Source: Amycolatopsis sp. EV170708-02-1 (GTDB taxonomy: Bacteria > Actinomycetota > Actinomycetes > Mycobacteriales > Pseudonocardiaceae). Taken from it: a stretch of 64,000 bases of DNA. The notes under the pieces are model-generated. The model ran no database searches, was not told the DNA's origin, and worked only from the letters and a program-made list of their open reading frames with translations. How positions within the stretch are numbered: position 1 is the first letter of the stretch; each line of letters begins with the position of its first letter. The stretch spans positions 4,526,001-4,590,000 of the forward strand of contig NZ_CP092497.1 in NCBI RefSeq assembly GCF_022479115.1, written 5' to 3'. Position numbers and translations under genes: made by a program. Shown here one piece after another: positions 33,435-43,400 of the stretch.

Positions 33435-36400
33435 TCACACGGCGCGCGCCGTCCCGCAGGCCTGCCGGATCGGCCGTGGTGCGACACCTTCGAGGGTCGG
33501 GACGACCGGAGCGATCCGGCCGTCGCGGGTGAAGGTCAGCTTGTCGATGGCCGTCTCGCGGTGCATGCCGTCGCCGCCGGGGATGGCGAAGCGGTGGTAG
33601 GCGAGGTACCACTCGTCGGTTCCGGGCACCCGCAGCATCGAGCTGTGCCCGGTGCCCTTGATCCCGCGCGCGGCGTCCTTGCTCAAGATCAGCCCGCGAT
33701 TCGTGAACGGGCCGGTCGGGCCGCTCGCGGTGGCGTAGGCGACCCGGTAGTTCTCGCTGCGGGTGTCGTCGATCGACCAGCTCAGGTAGTAGGTGCCGTT
33801 CCGCTCGACCATGAACAGGCCCTCGCGGAAGTCGTCGAGCCCGGTGATCCGCTGGATGGCGGCGGGGTCGAAGGAGATCATGTCGTCGTTCAGCGGCACG
33901 ACGTACGCCTCGCCGTTTCCCCAGTACAGATACGGCTTGCCGGAACGGTCGATGAACACCGCCGGATCGATCGCCTGGCCGCCACCGGGGTTCTTCGCGA
34001 TCAATGGCTTGCCGGTGTCGGTGAAGGGGCCGGTCGGTGAGTCGCCGACCGCGACCCCGATCCTGGCCTCCGCGCAGAAATAGAAGTAGTACTTGCCGTT
34101 CCGCTCGGCGATCGTCGGTGCCCAGGCGTTCTTGTCGGCCCAGTCGACGCCGGGGCCGAGATCGAGCGCGACGCCGTGGTTCGTCCAGTCGACGAGATTC
34201 TTGGACGACCATGCCGAGAAGGTGGTGCTGCCCCAGCCGTCGAAGCCGTCGGTGGTGGGGTAGAGGTAGTAGGTGTCGCCGAACGCGACGATGTTCGGGT
34301 CGGCGTTCAATCCCGGCAGGGCCGGACCGCGGAATTCGCGGGCTTCGACGGTCCAGACGCGGGTGTGGCCGTCCGGCGCGACGACGGTGTACTTCTTGGG
34401 CCGTCGCAGATCGGCCGGGCGGTCGTCGCCGGGAGCGATCCGCGCGCCTGGGGCCAGGGTGAACTTCGGGCTCAGGCGCCTCAGGTCGGTGCCCGGCCGG
34501 ACGGGGAGCACGACGGTGCCCCCGTTCGTGTCGATGATCGCCGGTGCTTCGAGGGAGTCGAGGGCGACCGAGCGGATCACCGTGCTGTTCGACGGCAGGC
34601 CGGCGACCTCCGTGCCGGACAACGCCCGGTTGTAGAGCCGGACGTCCTTCATCCTGCCCTTGAAGGTCTTGTCGGCCGAGTAGACCGAGCGGCCGAGGTA
34701 GTTTGCCGCCGTGACGCCACCGCCGAGATCCGCCGGTCTGATGGTGACCTTGTCGTTGCGTCCGGCTTCGACGCCGTCCAGGTACAGCACCGCGCTGCCG
34801 CCGCCCACGGTGAGCGTGACGTTCTTCCAGACTCCCCGCGGCAGCCCGCCTTTCGACGCCGCGCCTTGTTCGGTGGTCCAGTTCCCGGACGCGATCGCAC
34901 CCCGGAAGCCGTCGCCGTCCGTCCCGCCGGTGCTGAACAGATAGCCGTCGCCGGCGCCGGACGGGCCGGTGTTGCCGAAGCCGTAGAGGAAGTACGGGGT
35001 CTGCTGGCCGGGGTCGACGAACACGTCGGCGGACACCGTGGCGGCGGCCGCGCCGGTCAGGAGATTGTTCGGCAGTTGCACGTGCCCGTTGACGCCGCCG
35101 AAGTCCAGCGAGCCCCCGGACCACCTGACGTCACCCGCGGGAGCACCGTCGTAACCGTGACCGGTGGCGTCTTTCGTGTCCTCCTTGAGCGGCCAGTGCG
35201 CGACGAGGCCGTTCGCGTCCGCTTTGGCCGGGGCCGGCGGCGTGGTCAGCCGGTCGAGTTCGGCCTGGGTCACCGGCAGGACCGTGCCGTGCCGCGGTGA
35301 CGCGGGCAGCTTCGCCCCCGCGGACATGGTCCACTTGCCGGACGCGAGATCGGTGGTCTCGAACGGGACGTAGCCGCGCCCGCCGTATTCGTCGATGAAC
35401 AGGTACCACTTGTTCTCGGTGTTGGATTTGAAGCCGGTCGGGCCCTCGCCGCGGTCGAGCCCGGGATTCCCTTTGCCGATGCAGTCGGCGACGAAGCCGT
35501 AGGACAGGTCGAGGAGATCGGTGGACTTCTCCTCGGTGATGTACTTGCTGCACGGCGAGGACGAGGTGGGATTCCGCTCGTCCTTGGTGAAGCGGTAGTA
35601 GGTCCCCTTGTCCTGGATGATCGTCGAGTCGATCACCGAGTAACCCGGGTCGATCCACACCCGCGGCGCGCTGAAGGTGTGGAAGTCGCGAGTGGTGGCG
35701 TAGAGCATCCGGTTGTAGCTGTCGCCGGTGTGCGCGGGATCGTTTTCGGCGTAGAGCTTCGATGCCCAGTACACGACGTAGGTCCCGCGCTTGGCGTCCC
35801 AGAACGCCTCCGGCGCCCAGGTGTTCCCCGCTGTCGGCGGCGAGACCTGCACGCTGCGCTGGCGTGACCAGGTGACCAGGTCGGTGGATTCCCACACCAT
35901 GATCGACCGGCTGCCGGTGCGCTGCGCGGCGTCCCAGCCTCGGCCGTTGTGGATCTTGAGATCGGTGGCGAGCAGGTAGAACTTGTCGCCGTCGGGGGAG
36001 CGGAGGATGAACGGGTCGCGGACGCCGAGCTCGCCGAGGCTCGACCTCAGCACCGGCCTGCCGTTGTTGAGTTCGGTCCAGTTCAGCGGGTCGTTGCCCT
36101 TGCTCGCGGCGGTGTGGATCTGCTCGCCGTCCGGCGTTCCCTCGCCGGTGAAGTAGAAGAAGCTGTAGCCCGCCAGCGGCTGCTGGACCGGTTTCGGCGG
36201 CACCGTCGCGGTGAAGCGGCGGGTCGCCCGGTCGCGGCCGCCGGCGATGTTCGCGGTCAGGGTCACCCGGGTCGCCGGCCCGCCGGCGGCGGGCCTGTTG
36301 ACCTCGCCGGTCGGCGTGATGACACCGGGATCCGAGGACTGCCAACGGATCTCGGTGCCATTCGGCCCGGCGGCGGGCAGCACCAAGTTGCCTCGGACGT

Positions 36401-36554
36401 CGTCGATGCCGGGGATGGTGAGCGCGTCGGCGGTGGTCCGAGCCCAGTTCCGCCCCGGCGTGGACGCCGTTGCCGGAACGGGGATCGCCGCCGTGGCCAG
36501 CACCGCCATGGAGACGAACAGGACGCCGAGACGGCGTGGACGCAAGGGGATCAT
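33435..36554 (-). CDS. Secreted two-domain GH43-type glycosidase with a LamG domain
   Basis: 1039 residues. A signal peptide (RPRRLGVLFVSMAVLATAAIPVPATA) starts at the ATG chosen because AAGGGAG precedes it. An immunoglobulin-like domain (residues about 35-125) is followed by a five-bladed GH43-like propeller (YSFFYFTGEG, RDPFILRSPDGDKFYLLATDL, WAPEAFWD), a LamG domain (GLVAHWPLKEDTKDATGHGYDG, DVRLYNRALSGTEVAGL), a Bacterial-Ig-like strand domain and a second GH43-like propeller (LNADPNIVAFGDTYYLYPTTDG, NAWAPTIAERNGKYYFYF, IDPAVFIDRSGKPYLYWG). It likely attacks arabinose- or xylose-containing polysaccharide outside the cell. A perfect LacI-type operator lies upstream. Confidence 0.9.
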   Translation of the reverse strand: MIPLRPRRLGVLFVSMAVLATAAIPVPATASTPGRNWARTTADALTIPGIDDVRGNLVLPAAGPNGTEIRWQSSDPGVITPTGEVNRPAAGGPATRVTLTANIAGGRDRATRRFTATVPPKPVQQPLAGYSFFYFTGEGTPDGEQIHTAASKGNDPLNWTELNNGRPVLRSSLGELGVRDPFILRSPDGDKFYLLATDLKIHNGRGWDAAQRTGSRSIMVWESTDLVTWSRQRSVQVSPPTAGNTWAPEAFWDAKRGTYVVYWASKLYAENDPAHTGDSYNRMLYATTRDFHTFSAPRVWIDPGYSVIDSTIIQDKGTYYRFTKDERNPTSSSPCSKYITEEKSTDLLDLSYGFVADCIGKGNPGLDRGEGPTGFKSNTENKWYLFIDEYGGRGYVPFETTDLASGKWTMSAGAKLPASPRHGTVLPVTQAELDRLTTPPAPAKADANGLVAHWPLKEDTKDATGHGYDGAPAGDVRWSGGSLDFGGVNGHVQLPNNLLTGAAAATVSADVFVDPGQQTPYFLYGFGNTGPSGAGDGYLFSTGGTDGDGFRGAIASGNWTTEQGAASKGGLPRGVWKNVTLTVGGGSAVLYLDGVEAGRNDKVTIRPADLGGGVTAANYLGRSVYSADKTFKGRMKDVRLYNRALSGTEVAGLPSNSTVIRSVALDSLEAPAIIDTNGGTVVLPVRPGTDLRRLSPKFTLAPGARIAPGDDRPADLRRPKKYTVVAPDGHTRVWTVEAREFRGPALPGLNADPNIVAFGDTYYLYPTTDGFDGWGSTTFSAWSSKNLVDWTNHGVALDLGPGVDWADKNAWAPTIAERNGKYYFYFCAEARIGVAVGDSPTGPFTDTGKPLIAKNPGGGQAIDPAVFIDRSGKPYLYWGNGEAYVVPLNDDMISFDPAAIQRITGLDDFREGLFMVERNGTYYLSWSIDDTRSENYRVAYATASGPTGPFTNRGLILSKDAARGIKGTGHSSMLRVPGTDEWYLAYHRFAIPGGDGMHRETAIDKLTFTRDGRIAPVVPTLEGVAPRPIRQACGTARAV

Positions 36555-36580
36555 CGTCGAGTGCTCCCTTGACCGGAGTA

Positions 36581-36596
36581 GTGTTAACGTTAACAC
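36581..36596. promoter_or_regulatory. LacI-family operator
   Basis: GTGTTAACGTTAACAC is a perfect 16-base palindrome with the central CG typical of LacI-family repressors. It lies 27 bases upstream of the GH43 start codon, so sugar-dependent repression of that gene is likely. No lacI gene is in the window. Confidence 0.8.
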
Positions 36597-36864
36597 CCGC
36601 TGGTGTATCCAGACGTTAGAGCCGGCACCTCCTCGAGGTCAAGGGCCGCGGCGGTTTCTCTCGCCGCCGCTTCCTGGGGAATACGTGGCGGACGGCGGTT
36701 CGGTTCACTGATTCCCGACTTTTCTTTTTCGGGGCTCCGGCACTGGACAAAGCGGCGCGGGGAAGGTCACGATGAGTCGGCGGCACAGGATGCCGCGCCG
36801 TGACCGAAGAACGCAATTCTTCGTCTTGTTCCCCTTTCTTGTTTCTTTCAAAAATGGAGCCGTC
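36597..36864. other. Promoter gap between the GH43 gene and the small secreted protein
   Basis: Divergent upstream region for both genes. Besides the operator at 36581 I see no further palindrome. GGAG lies just before the ATG at 36865. Confidence 0.4.
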
Positions 36865-37296
36865 ATGTCTCGAAGAACAGGTGCTCATCGGCTTTCCCGG
36901 CGGACGAAAGTCGCGACCGTGGCCTTGGGTTTGGTGGCCGCCGCGGGAGTGTCGGTCGTTTCGACCGTCACCGGTAATTCCGGCAGCGCGGACGCGGCGC
37001 CGGGAGCGTCGCGGATCGTCTGCCCGGATGTCGCGAGCAGGCTGCCCGAGATTCCTGCCCGGGCGGAGGCCGAAGTCGATCGGAATCTCGCGCAGCTGGA
37101 CACGCAGATCGCCGAGGCGGAGCGCCGGCTGGTTGCTTCGCAGGGGCAGGGTGGGCCGAACTTCGTGCAGAACGCGATTCTCGGGCCGTTGTCCGACAAA
37201 CGGAGGGCGGCGATCGATCGGATCGCGATCGCCATAGGCCGCGCCGCGGAGAAGCCCGCCGGTCTCGGTGACCTCGCCAGCTGCTCGCTGAGGTGA
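36865..37296 (+). CDS. Small secreted protein of unknown function
   Basis: 143 residues. The ATG at 36865 has GGAG upstream and gives a signal peptide (basic start, then VATVALGLVAAAGVSVVSTVTG, cleavage probably after ADA). The mature part is mostly helical (EAEVDRNLAQLDTQIAEAERRLVASQ) and carries one Cys near its start (IVCPD) and one near the C-terminus (ASCSLR), which could form a disulfide. No known domain. Confidence 0.72.
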   Translation: MSRRTGAHRLSRRTKVATVALGLVAAAGVSVVSTVTGNSGSADAAPGASRIVCPDVASRLPEIPARAEAEVDRNLAQLDTQIAEAERRLVASQGQGGPNFVQNAILGPLSDKRRAAIDRIAIAIGRAAEKPAGLGDLASCSLR

Positions 37297-37422
37297 TCTC
37301 CAGGTCGCCGGTACGGGCCGGAGCCACCGGAGTCGGGCTCCGCCGCGTGTTCGAACCGGCGACCGGCCCGGCGGTGCGCATCGTCGCGCCGCGTGGGTGG
37401 CCGATCACGTTATCCTGAACCG

Positions 37423-37895
37423 ATGTGGATCCCGTTCGTCACGGCCGCAGTCGGGTCCTTCTTCGGTTCTGTCGGCGGTTTTCTCTCCGCGTTGGCGATG
37501 GCGAGAAGGGGCGAGCGATACAAGACCACGACCAGACCGGGCGTCGGGTTTCCGTCGGTGACGTCGATATCGACGAAATCGCTCTCGGCTTCTGGTTTCC
37601 CGGAGGCCTCTGCTACATCGGCGAAACGTACGCCGCTCTGACGGAACATCAACATCTGACCGTGTACATCGGATATATCGTGCGCCTCGCCGATTCGGTC
37701 AGCCGTCGGCGAGTGGACTTGAGGACTCTGCGAAACGGTCTTGGCACCGAACTGCTCTGGGAGCACGAGCTGATCAGCGGGATTGCCCGTGCGGCGGTGA
37801 GGCAAGCGGGTGAGGCCGACGCGCCGACCCCTGGCTGGCCGGATTCGGTCAAGGTGGTCTACGAATCCCTCGTGGCGCCAAGGATCGCGAAGTAG
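37423..37895 (+). pseudogene. Hypothetical membrane-anchored protein, probably one base missing
   Basis: The ATG at 37423 encodes a hydrophobic N-terminus (FVTAAVGSFFGSVGGFLSALAMARRGERYK). From about 37535 the frame one base earlier carries the better coding sequence (VDIDEIALGFWFPGGLCYIG, then LTVYIGYIVRLADSVSRRRVDLRTLRNGLG) to the stop at 37895. Joining both needs one minus-one change. A frame opening at 37425 without that hydrophobic start is also possible. Family not recognised. Confidence 0.5.
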
Positions 37896-37913
37896 GGCCG
37901 GCCGCGATTCCGC

Positions 37914-38540
37914 TCAGGCGGCGAAGACGGTGCGGACGGCGGATTCGTCCCCGTCGATCTCGGCCAGGCCGAGGGCGCGGGCGTCTTCGAGGGTGAGTGC
38001 GCCGGCGGCGAGGCCGAGGACGCAGGCGGGGACGGCGCGAACGGTGGCGTCGAGTTCGCGGCCGTCGTGCTGGTCGACCTCGAAGCCGGAGCGCGTCGCG
38101 CGGAGCTGGTAGGGCGGGCCGCCGATCTCGAGGCCGATCGTCATCGCGGAGCGGACCTTCACCCGGGCGCCGAGCAAGGCGGGGACGGCGAGGGCGAGCC
38201 ACTCTGGCCGGAACGAGTCGTCGCCGGGCCCGCGGGTCATCAACGGCGTGGACCAGCGGATCAGGCTTTCGATCGGCTCACGGAGCTCGGCGCCCCACGG
38301 CGTGAGGGCGTACTCGACGACGCTGCCCGAGCCGGCCAGCCGCCGCTCGACCACCCCCGACGCCTCCAGGTCGCGGAGCCGGTCGGCGAGCAGGTTGGTC
38401 GCGATGCCGGGCAGGCCGTCGATCAGCTCCCGGTAGCGGGCCGGGCCGATGAGGAGCTGGCGGACGATGAGCAGATTCCATCGATCGCCCACGACCTCGA
38501 GGGACCGGGCGAGCCCGCAGTACTGGCCATAGCTCCGCAT
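37914..38540 (-). CDS. HxlR-family transcriptional regulator with sterol-carrier-like C-terminus
   Basis: 208 residues from the ATG at 38540 (MRSYGQYCGLARSLEVVGDRWNLLIVRQLL), the standard HxlR start with its conserved cysteine. The winged helix continues RYRELIDGLPGIATNLLADRLRDLEASGVVERRL. The last 80 residues resemble an SCP2-like domain (YQLRATRSGFEVDQHDG and onward), an arrangement common in actinomycetes. It is divergent from the dehalogenase-like gene. Confidence 0.88.
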   Translation of the reverse strand: MRSYGQYCGLARSLEVVGDRWNLLIVRQLLIGPARYRELIDGLPGIATNLLADRLRDLEASGVVERRLAGSGSVVEYALTPWGAELREPIESLIRWSTPLMTRGPGDDSFRPEWLALAVPALLGARVKVRSAMTIGLEIGGPPYQLRATRSGFEVDQHDGRELDATVRAVPACVLGLAAGALTLEDARALGLAEIDGDESAVRTVFAA

Positions 38541-38550
38541 CGTGTCCCTC

Positions 38551-38582
38551 AGCTTGTTTTTCTCAAGTGTGCGTGACAAGCT
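38551..38582. promoter_or_regulatory. Inverted repeat in the HxlR/hydrolase divergent promoter
   Basis: AGCTTGT at 38551-38557 and ACAAGCT at 38576-38582 form 7-base arms around a shared promoter region; CTCAAGT also occurs twice. Autoregulation by the HxlR protein is the natural reading but untested. Confidence 0.45.
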
Positions 38583-38616
38583 CAAGTCTACCGGAACCCA
38601 GTGGAGAGGGGTCGCC

Positions 38617-39503
38617 ATGTCGGGCGTCGCCGCGAACGTGAGGCCCTCCTGGGTCGACGACGGCCTGTTCCCGTTCGAGAGCCGGTTCGCCGACATCGAC
38701 GGGCACACCGTCCACTACGTCGACGAGGGGTCCGGCCCGACACTCCTGTTCCTCCACGGCAATCCGACCTGGTCGTTCCTCTGGCGCGACGTGATCCGCG
38801 CGCTGCGCGAAGACTTCCGGTGCGTCGCCCTCGACTACCCGGGCTTCGGGCTGTCGACGCCGAAGCCCGGATACCGCTACTGGCCCGAGGAACACGCCGA
38901 TGTGGTCACCGCCTTCGTCGACGCGCTCGGCCTCGGCGAGGTCACTCTGGTCGGGCAGGACTGGGGCGGCCTGATCGGCCTGGCCGTCGTGCAGCGGCGG
39001 CCGGACGTCTTCACCCGGCTGGTGCTCGCCAACACCTGGGCCTGGCCGGTCAACGGCGTCTTCCACTTCGAGTACTTTTCGCGCATTTTCGGCGGCCCGC
39101 CTGGCCGGTTCCTGGCCAGGCGGCTGAACTTCGTCGTCAACATGTTCGTCCCCTTGGGGCACCGGCGCCGCAAGCCGGACGCCCTGGAGATGGCCCATTA
39201 CCGGCGGCCCATGGACGACCCCGGGCGACGCCGGGCCTCCGCCGAGTTCCCTCGCCGGGTCCTCGCCAGCCGCGCCTTCTTCGCCGAGATCGAGGGCGGG
39301 CTTCCGGGCATCGCCCACTTCCCGACGCTGATCGTGTGGGGCGACAAGGACATCGCTTTCCGTCCCAGGAACGCGAACGCCTGGAAGCCACCTTCACCGA
39401 CCACACGACCGTGATCGTCGAAGGCGCCGGAACCTACGTGGAATCCGACGCGCCCGAGGAGTTCGTCGCCGCGTTCCGCGACTGGGTGGCGGCGGACCGG
39501 TAG
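38617..39503 (+). pseudogene. Haloalkane-dehalogenase-like alpha/beta hydrolase with a frameshift and no catalytic His
   Basis: The ATG at 38617 follows GGAGAGGGG. The haloalkane dehalogenase pattern is clear: HGNPTW at 47-52 (oxyanion Asn) and the nucleophile elbow VGQDWGG with D115 and its neighbouring Trp. Near 39368, in the run TCCC, the frame must change by minus one to continue QERERLEATFTDHTTVIVEGAGTYVESDAPEEF to 39503. At the place of the catalytic histidine (GAGHxxxED in the family) the sequence has GAGTYVESD. The frameshift could be a sequence error; the His-to-Thr change would not be explained by the same missing base. Confidence 0.75.
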
Positions 39504-39524
39504 AAGGATCCAGGGTGGGTCGCC

Positions 39525-39893
39525 TCAGCCGCGGTCGTGGAGGGTGATCCGGTAGCCGTCGGGGTCGGCGAAGGTGAACGTCCGGCCGAAGGGGCCGTCG
39601 ATCGGCGCGGAGACGATGGTGTGCCCGTCGGCGACGAGGGCGTCGTGAATGGCTTGGACGTCCGTGGCGTGGAGCCAGATCGCGGCGCCGATACCGGGCT
39701 GCGCGACGGATCCCAGGTCGGTGCCGGGGATGACCTCGCGAAGCGCGAATGCGATCGGCTTCGTCTCGAAGACGACGGCGTGCGGAGGTCCGGCCGGTGA
39801 ACGGACGAGACCGAGGTACTGCTCGTAGAACGCCTGCGAAGCGGCGAGGTCGCGTGCTTGCAGTGAGAGGAAGTCCGGGCCGGTGGCGGGCAA
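39525..39893 (-). CDS. Glyoxalase/bleomycin-resistance (VOC) family protein
   Basis: 122 residues from a TTG start at 39893 that has AAGGAG eight bases upstream. The paired beta-alpha-beta-beta-beta modules are visible in FLSLQARDLAASQAFYEQYLGL and IGAAIWLHATDVQAIHDALVADG, closing with FADPDGYRITLHDRG. Likely metal-dependent or antibiotic-binding VOC enzyme; substrate unknown. A pair of operator palindromes lies upstream. Confidence 0.85.
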   Translation of the reverse strand: MPATGPDFLSLQARDLAASQAFYEQYLGLVRSPAGPPHAVVFETKPIAFALREVIPGTDLGSVAQPGIGAAIWLHATDVQAIHDALVADGHTIVSAPIDGPFGRTFTFADPDGYRITLHDRG

Positions 39894-39913
39894 GTTCGTG
39901 CTCCTTTTCGTCG

Positions 39914-39957
39914 TGTCAGCATCCTGACATAGACGAGGGTATGTCAGGATGCTGACA
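39914..39957. promoter_or_regulatory. Twin operator: two palindromes forming a perfect 17-base inverted repeat
   Basis: TGTCAGCATCCTGACAT (39914-39930) and ATGTCAGGATGCTGACA (39941-39957) are perfect reverse complements, and each contains a TGTCAG-N4-CTGACA palindrome. The centres are 27 bases apart. They lie between the VOC gene and the divergent ABM-like gene and should bind a dimeric repressor. No regulator gene is adjacent. Confidence 0.75.
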
Positions 39958-40015
39958 CAAGTCAAGGCGGTCGCTCTCTTGACCTCTAGCTTGGTCGAGG
40001 TCGAAGGATGGCGAC

Positions 40016-40408
40016 ATGACTCTCGAAGCGGACGAAATGCTCCTGTTCCGGAACACCATGCGGATCACCGACGGCCACCTGGAGGAGTTCACCGCCGCGG
40101 TCCGCGAAGCCATCGACTTCGTCGAGCGCAACGCGCCGCAGGTGATGGTGCAGACTTTCGTGGACGCCGACCGCATGCTGGCCTACAGCTATCAGCTGTA
40201 CGCGGACTCGGCCGCCGTCCTCGAACACTGGCGGATTTCCGAGGAGCGGATCAACGCCGTGTCGGCGCATTGCACGGTGGTGGACTTCCAGGTGCACGGC
40301 TCGCCGGACGAGCGGGTGCTGGCGGGAATGCGGGGCATGATCGACGACGGCACCGCCGTCGTCACGCCCCGCATCGCCGGCTTCGTGCGCGCCGCGGTCA
40401 GCCCTTGA
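40016..40408 (+). CDS. Antibiotic-biosynthesis-monooxygenase-like (dimeric alpha/beta barrel) protein
   Basis: 130 residues, start chosen at 40016 with GAAGGATG upstream. The pattern MRITDGHLEEFTAAVREAIDFV followed by QTFVDADRMLAYSYQLYADSAAVLEHW fits the ABM fold (ferredoxin-like dimers). It is divergent from the VOC gene across the twin operator. Probably a small stress or detoxification protein; exact role unknown. Confidence 0.65.
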   Translation: MTLEADEMLLFRNTMRITDGHLEEFTAAVREAIDFVERNAPQVMVQTFVDADRMLAYSYQLYADSAAVLEHWRISEERINAVSAHCTVVDFQVHGSPDERVLAGMRGMIDDGTAVVTPRIAGFVRAAVSP

Positions 40409-40474
40409 ACAGGATCCCGGTGGTGTTCGTCGACGCGTGCCGCCCGGGCGAAGCCGGAGGGCCACCGCGACACC

Positions 40475-43400
40475 TCACAGCGGCGGGTCGAACTTGCCGC
40501 TGATCGTGTCCATCTTCGTGCCCACCGGCGGGAACTGCGTCAGGAAGCCGGGCTTCATCCGGAAATCGAGGAAAGACTGCACGTCGGGCGTCAGGTTCTT
40601 GTATTCGGCGTTGAGGACGAGGTGGTCCCGGATGCCGCGCTCTTCCGGGTTGACGGCGTCCTTCCATTTGACCTTGTCGCTGGCGGTGACCGAGTAGTCC
40701 ACCTCCAGTCCCTTGACCTCCTGCCGGAACTCCTCCGGCGTCTTGTTGATTTTGAGGTCGCCCAGCTTTCGCCGCAGCTCGTTGTCGCTCATCCCGCCGA
40801 CGGCTTCCTTCACCTGGCCGATCTTGATGTCGGCCTCCTTGAGCTTCCCCTCGAAGTTGCCCGACATCTGGGCGTTCGCCTTGCGGGACAGGGTGGTCAT
40901 GTTGTCCGCGGTGCCGGAGCCGCCGAGCACCTGGTTCTGCAGGTGCCCCTTGATGAAGTAGCCGTTGGGGTGGTCGGGTTTGTACCCGATCTTGTCGTTG
41001 GGATCGGCCGAACGCAGCTTGTCGAGCTCGGCCCGCAGACGCGGATCGTAGTTCGAGTGGCCCTTGCCGTTCAGCCCGTCGACGTCGGTGAGATGGTTGC
41101 CCGCGGGCTCGGTCCCGCCCGGGTACTGGCCCTTTCCGGAGCCGTCGAGCGTCCCCTTGCCCTCCTTGCCGCCGCCCTCCATCACCGTGCGGCCGGAATC
41201 ACCGTGCGACTTGTTGGCGTCGCCGGTGATCGGGGGTTCGTGCCTGCCGGTCTTGGCCTTCTTGGCGAAACCGGCGCCGTTGCCCGCGTTGCCCGCCCCG
41301 GGTTCTGGTTCACCGCGGGCCTCTTGGCCTTCTTGCACGGGGCGGGGGCGTTGAAGGTGTCGTCGTCGTCGAGGTAGGCGTACGGGTCGTCGGCGTAGTT
41401 GGTCTGCTTGCCCGAGTTCCTGGTCAGACCGAGCGGGTCGGCTTCGAGGAACGGGTCGTCGACGTAGGTCTCCGGATTCGGCCCGGGGGTCAGGCCGAGC
41501 GGGTCCGGCGAGATGTAGCGGGCGTTGACCGGGTCGTAGTAGCGGAAGAGGTTGAAGTACAGCCCGGTTTCCGCGTCGTGGAACTGGCCGGGGAACCGGA
41601 GCGGCGTTTCCGGGCGGGTGCCGGGAACGACGAGACCCCAGACGCTCGTCCGGACCGTGCTGACCCGGCCGTCCACCGGGCCGACCAGCTCCGTCGGGGT
41701 GCCGATCTCGTCGGTGATCACCGCGGCGACCTCGGTCCGCCCGTCGGGCAGGGTGCGCGCCTGCGCCAGCACCCGGTCCCCGTAGGGATGGCGGATCCAG
41801 GTCAGGGTCTCCACCGGGACACCGCCGAAGGTGTGCCGGGCTTCGACGAGATCGTTGCCGTCCCAGGTGAAGTCGACCCGTTCGGCGACCGCGCCCGCGA
41901 CGTCCAGCCGCTCCTTGGCCACGCGCCGGTCCAGCGCGTCGTAGCGGTATCGCCAGTGGGTGCCGTCCGGCGTGCGCACGGTGACCAGGTGGTCGTGCGC
42001 GTCCCAGCCGAACAGCCAGGTCAGCTCGGTCCCGTCCGGCGCGGGCAGGGTCCGGCGGATCAGCCTGCCCTGCCCGTCGTGGACGTAGCGCGCCGCGCCC
42101 GCCGCCGCGAGCACACCACCTTCGGTGTATTGGCGTGGCCCGGTCTCGGGTCCCGGCCCCGGCGAGGAGGTGAGCAGATTGCCGAGCACGTCGTAGGCGT
42201 AACGCTCGGCCCCGCCGTGATGGAGCGCCGCGGTGACCCGGCCCGCGTGGTCGTACTCGTAGCGCACACCGCCCGCCGGGTCCTCCCGCGCGGCGACGCT
42301 GCCGTCCGGCCGCCGGTGGTAGCGCTTGGTGCCGGCCGGGGTGTGCTGTGCGACGAGCCTGCCTGCCGCGTCGAATTCCTGCCGCAGCAAGGGATTCGCT
42401 CCGGCGGACAGGGCGACCGTGCGCCCGGCGGAATCCTCGCGCAGGGTCAGTTCGGTGCCCGCGATCCGCAGCAGCTCCGCCCCGTCCCCGGTCTGTCCCC
42501 AAAGGACGTCCACTCCGGACGGAGTGCGCATGGTCTTGGTACCGCCGGAATAGCCGACGGCGGTGTCCCCGGCCGGGCCCGTCTGGCGGACGACCCGGCC
42601 CGCGTCGTCGTGGTCCAGCTCCAGGACCCCGTCCGGGCCGGTGGCGCGCACGAGGCGCCCCACCGGGTCGTAACGGTAGGTCTCGGTGCCCGACGGGCTG
42701 ATCCGCTCGATCGGGTTGCCGAGCAGGTCGTAACGCCACTCCACGGTCTCGCCGGCGGCACTGACGCGCCGCACCCGCTGCCCCGCGGCGTCGTAATCGC
42801 AGCGGGTGATCCGGCCCGCGAAATCCTGCTGGGTGAGCAGCCGGCCTTCGGCGTCGTAGGTGAACTGCCAGGTCTGCCCGGCGGGATTGGTCACCGCGAC
42901 GAGCCGCAATTCCGTGTCGTAGCGCCAGGTCGTGCGTGCGCCGGCGGGATCGATCGTGGCGGTGATCGTGTCCATCGGGCCGTTCTCGGTGCGGAACGTC
43001 CTGCCGAGTTCGTCGGTGCGGGCCGTTTCCCGGCTTTCGCCGTCGAAGGCCCACTGACGGCGGGTCCCGTTCGCGGCGACGACCTCCCGTAGGGAACCTT
43101 CCACCGTCCACGCGTACACGGTCCGGCCGCCGGCGTCCTCGACCGCGCGTGGCCGCCCGAACAGATCGACCTCGAGCCGGGGCACCACGCCACCCTGGCC
43201 GGGATCGTCGCCGTAGGTGTCTTCGAGGTGCTGGTCTTCGGTGACACCGAGCGGGTCCGTGTACGGATCCGGCACGTTCGGGGCCGTGTACCGCCGCCGG
43301 AACACCCGGTCGCCGTCGGTCACCTCGATCGCGAGCTCGGTGGTGGTCCATTCCGTGAGCACCACGCGGGAGCCGTCGGCGCGGACCACCGAGCGGAGCC

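Noticed and set aside
40475..43351. A 958-codon frame as an independent protein
   Set aside because: Its N-terminal part is the out-of-frame shadow of the Rhs repeats; only the last 270 residues (toxin domain) are genuine, and they belong to the Rhs gene.
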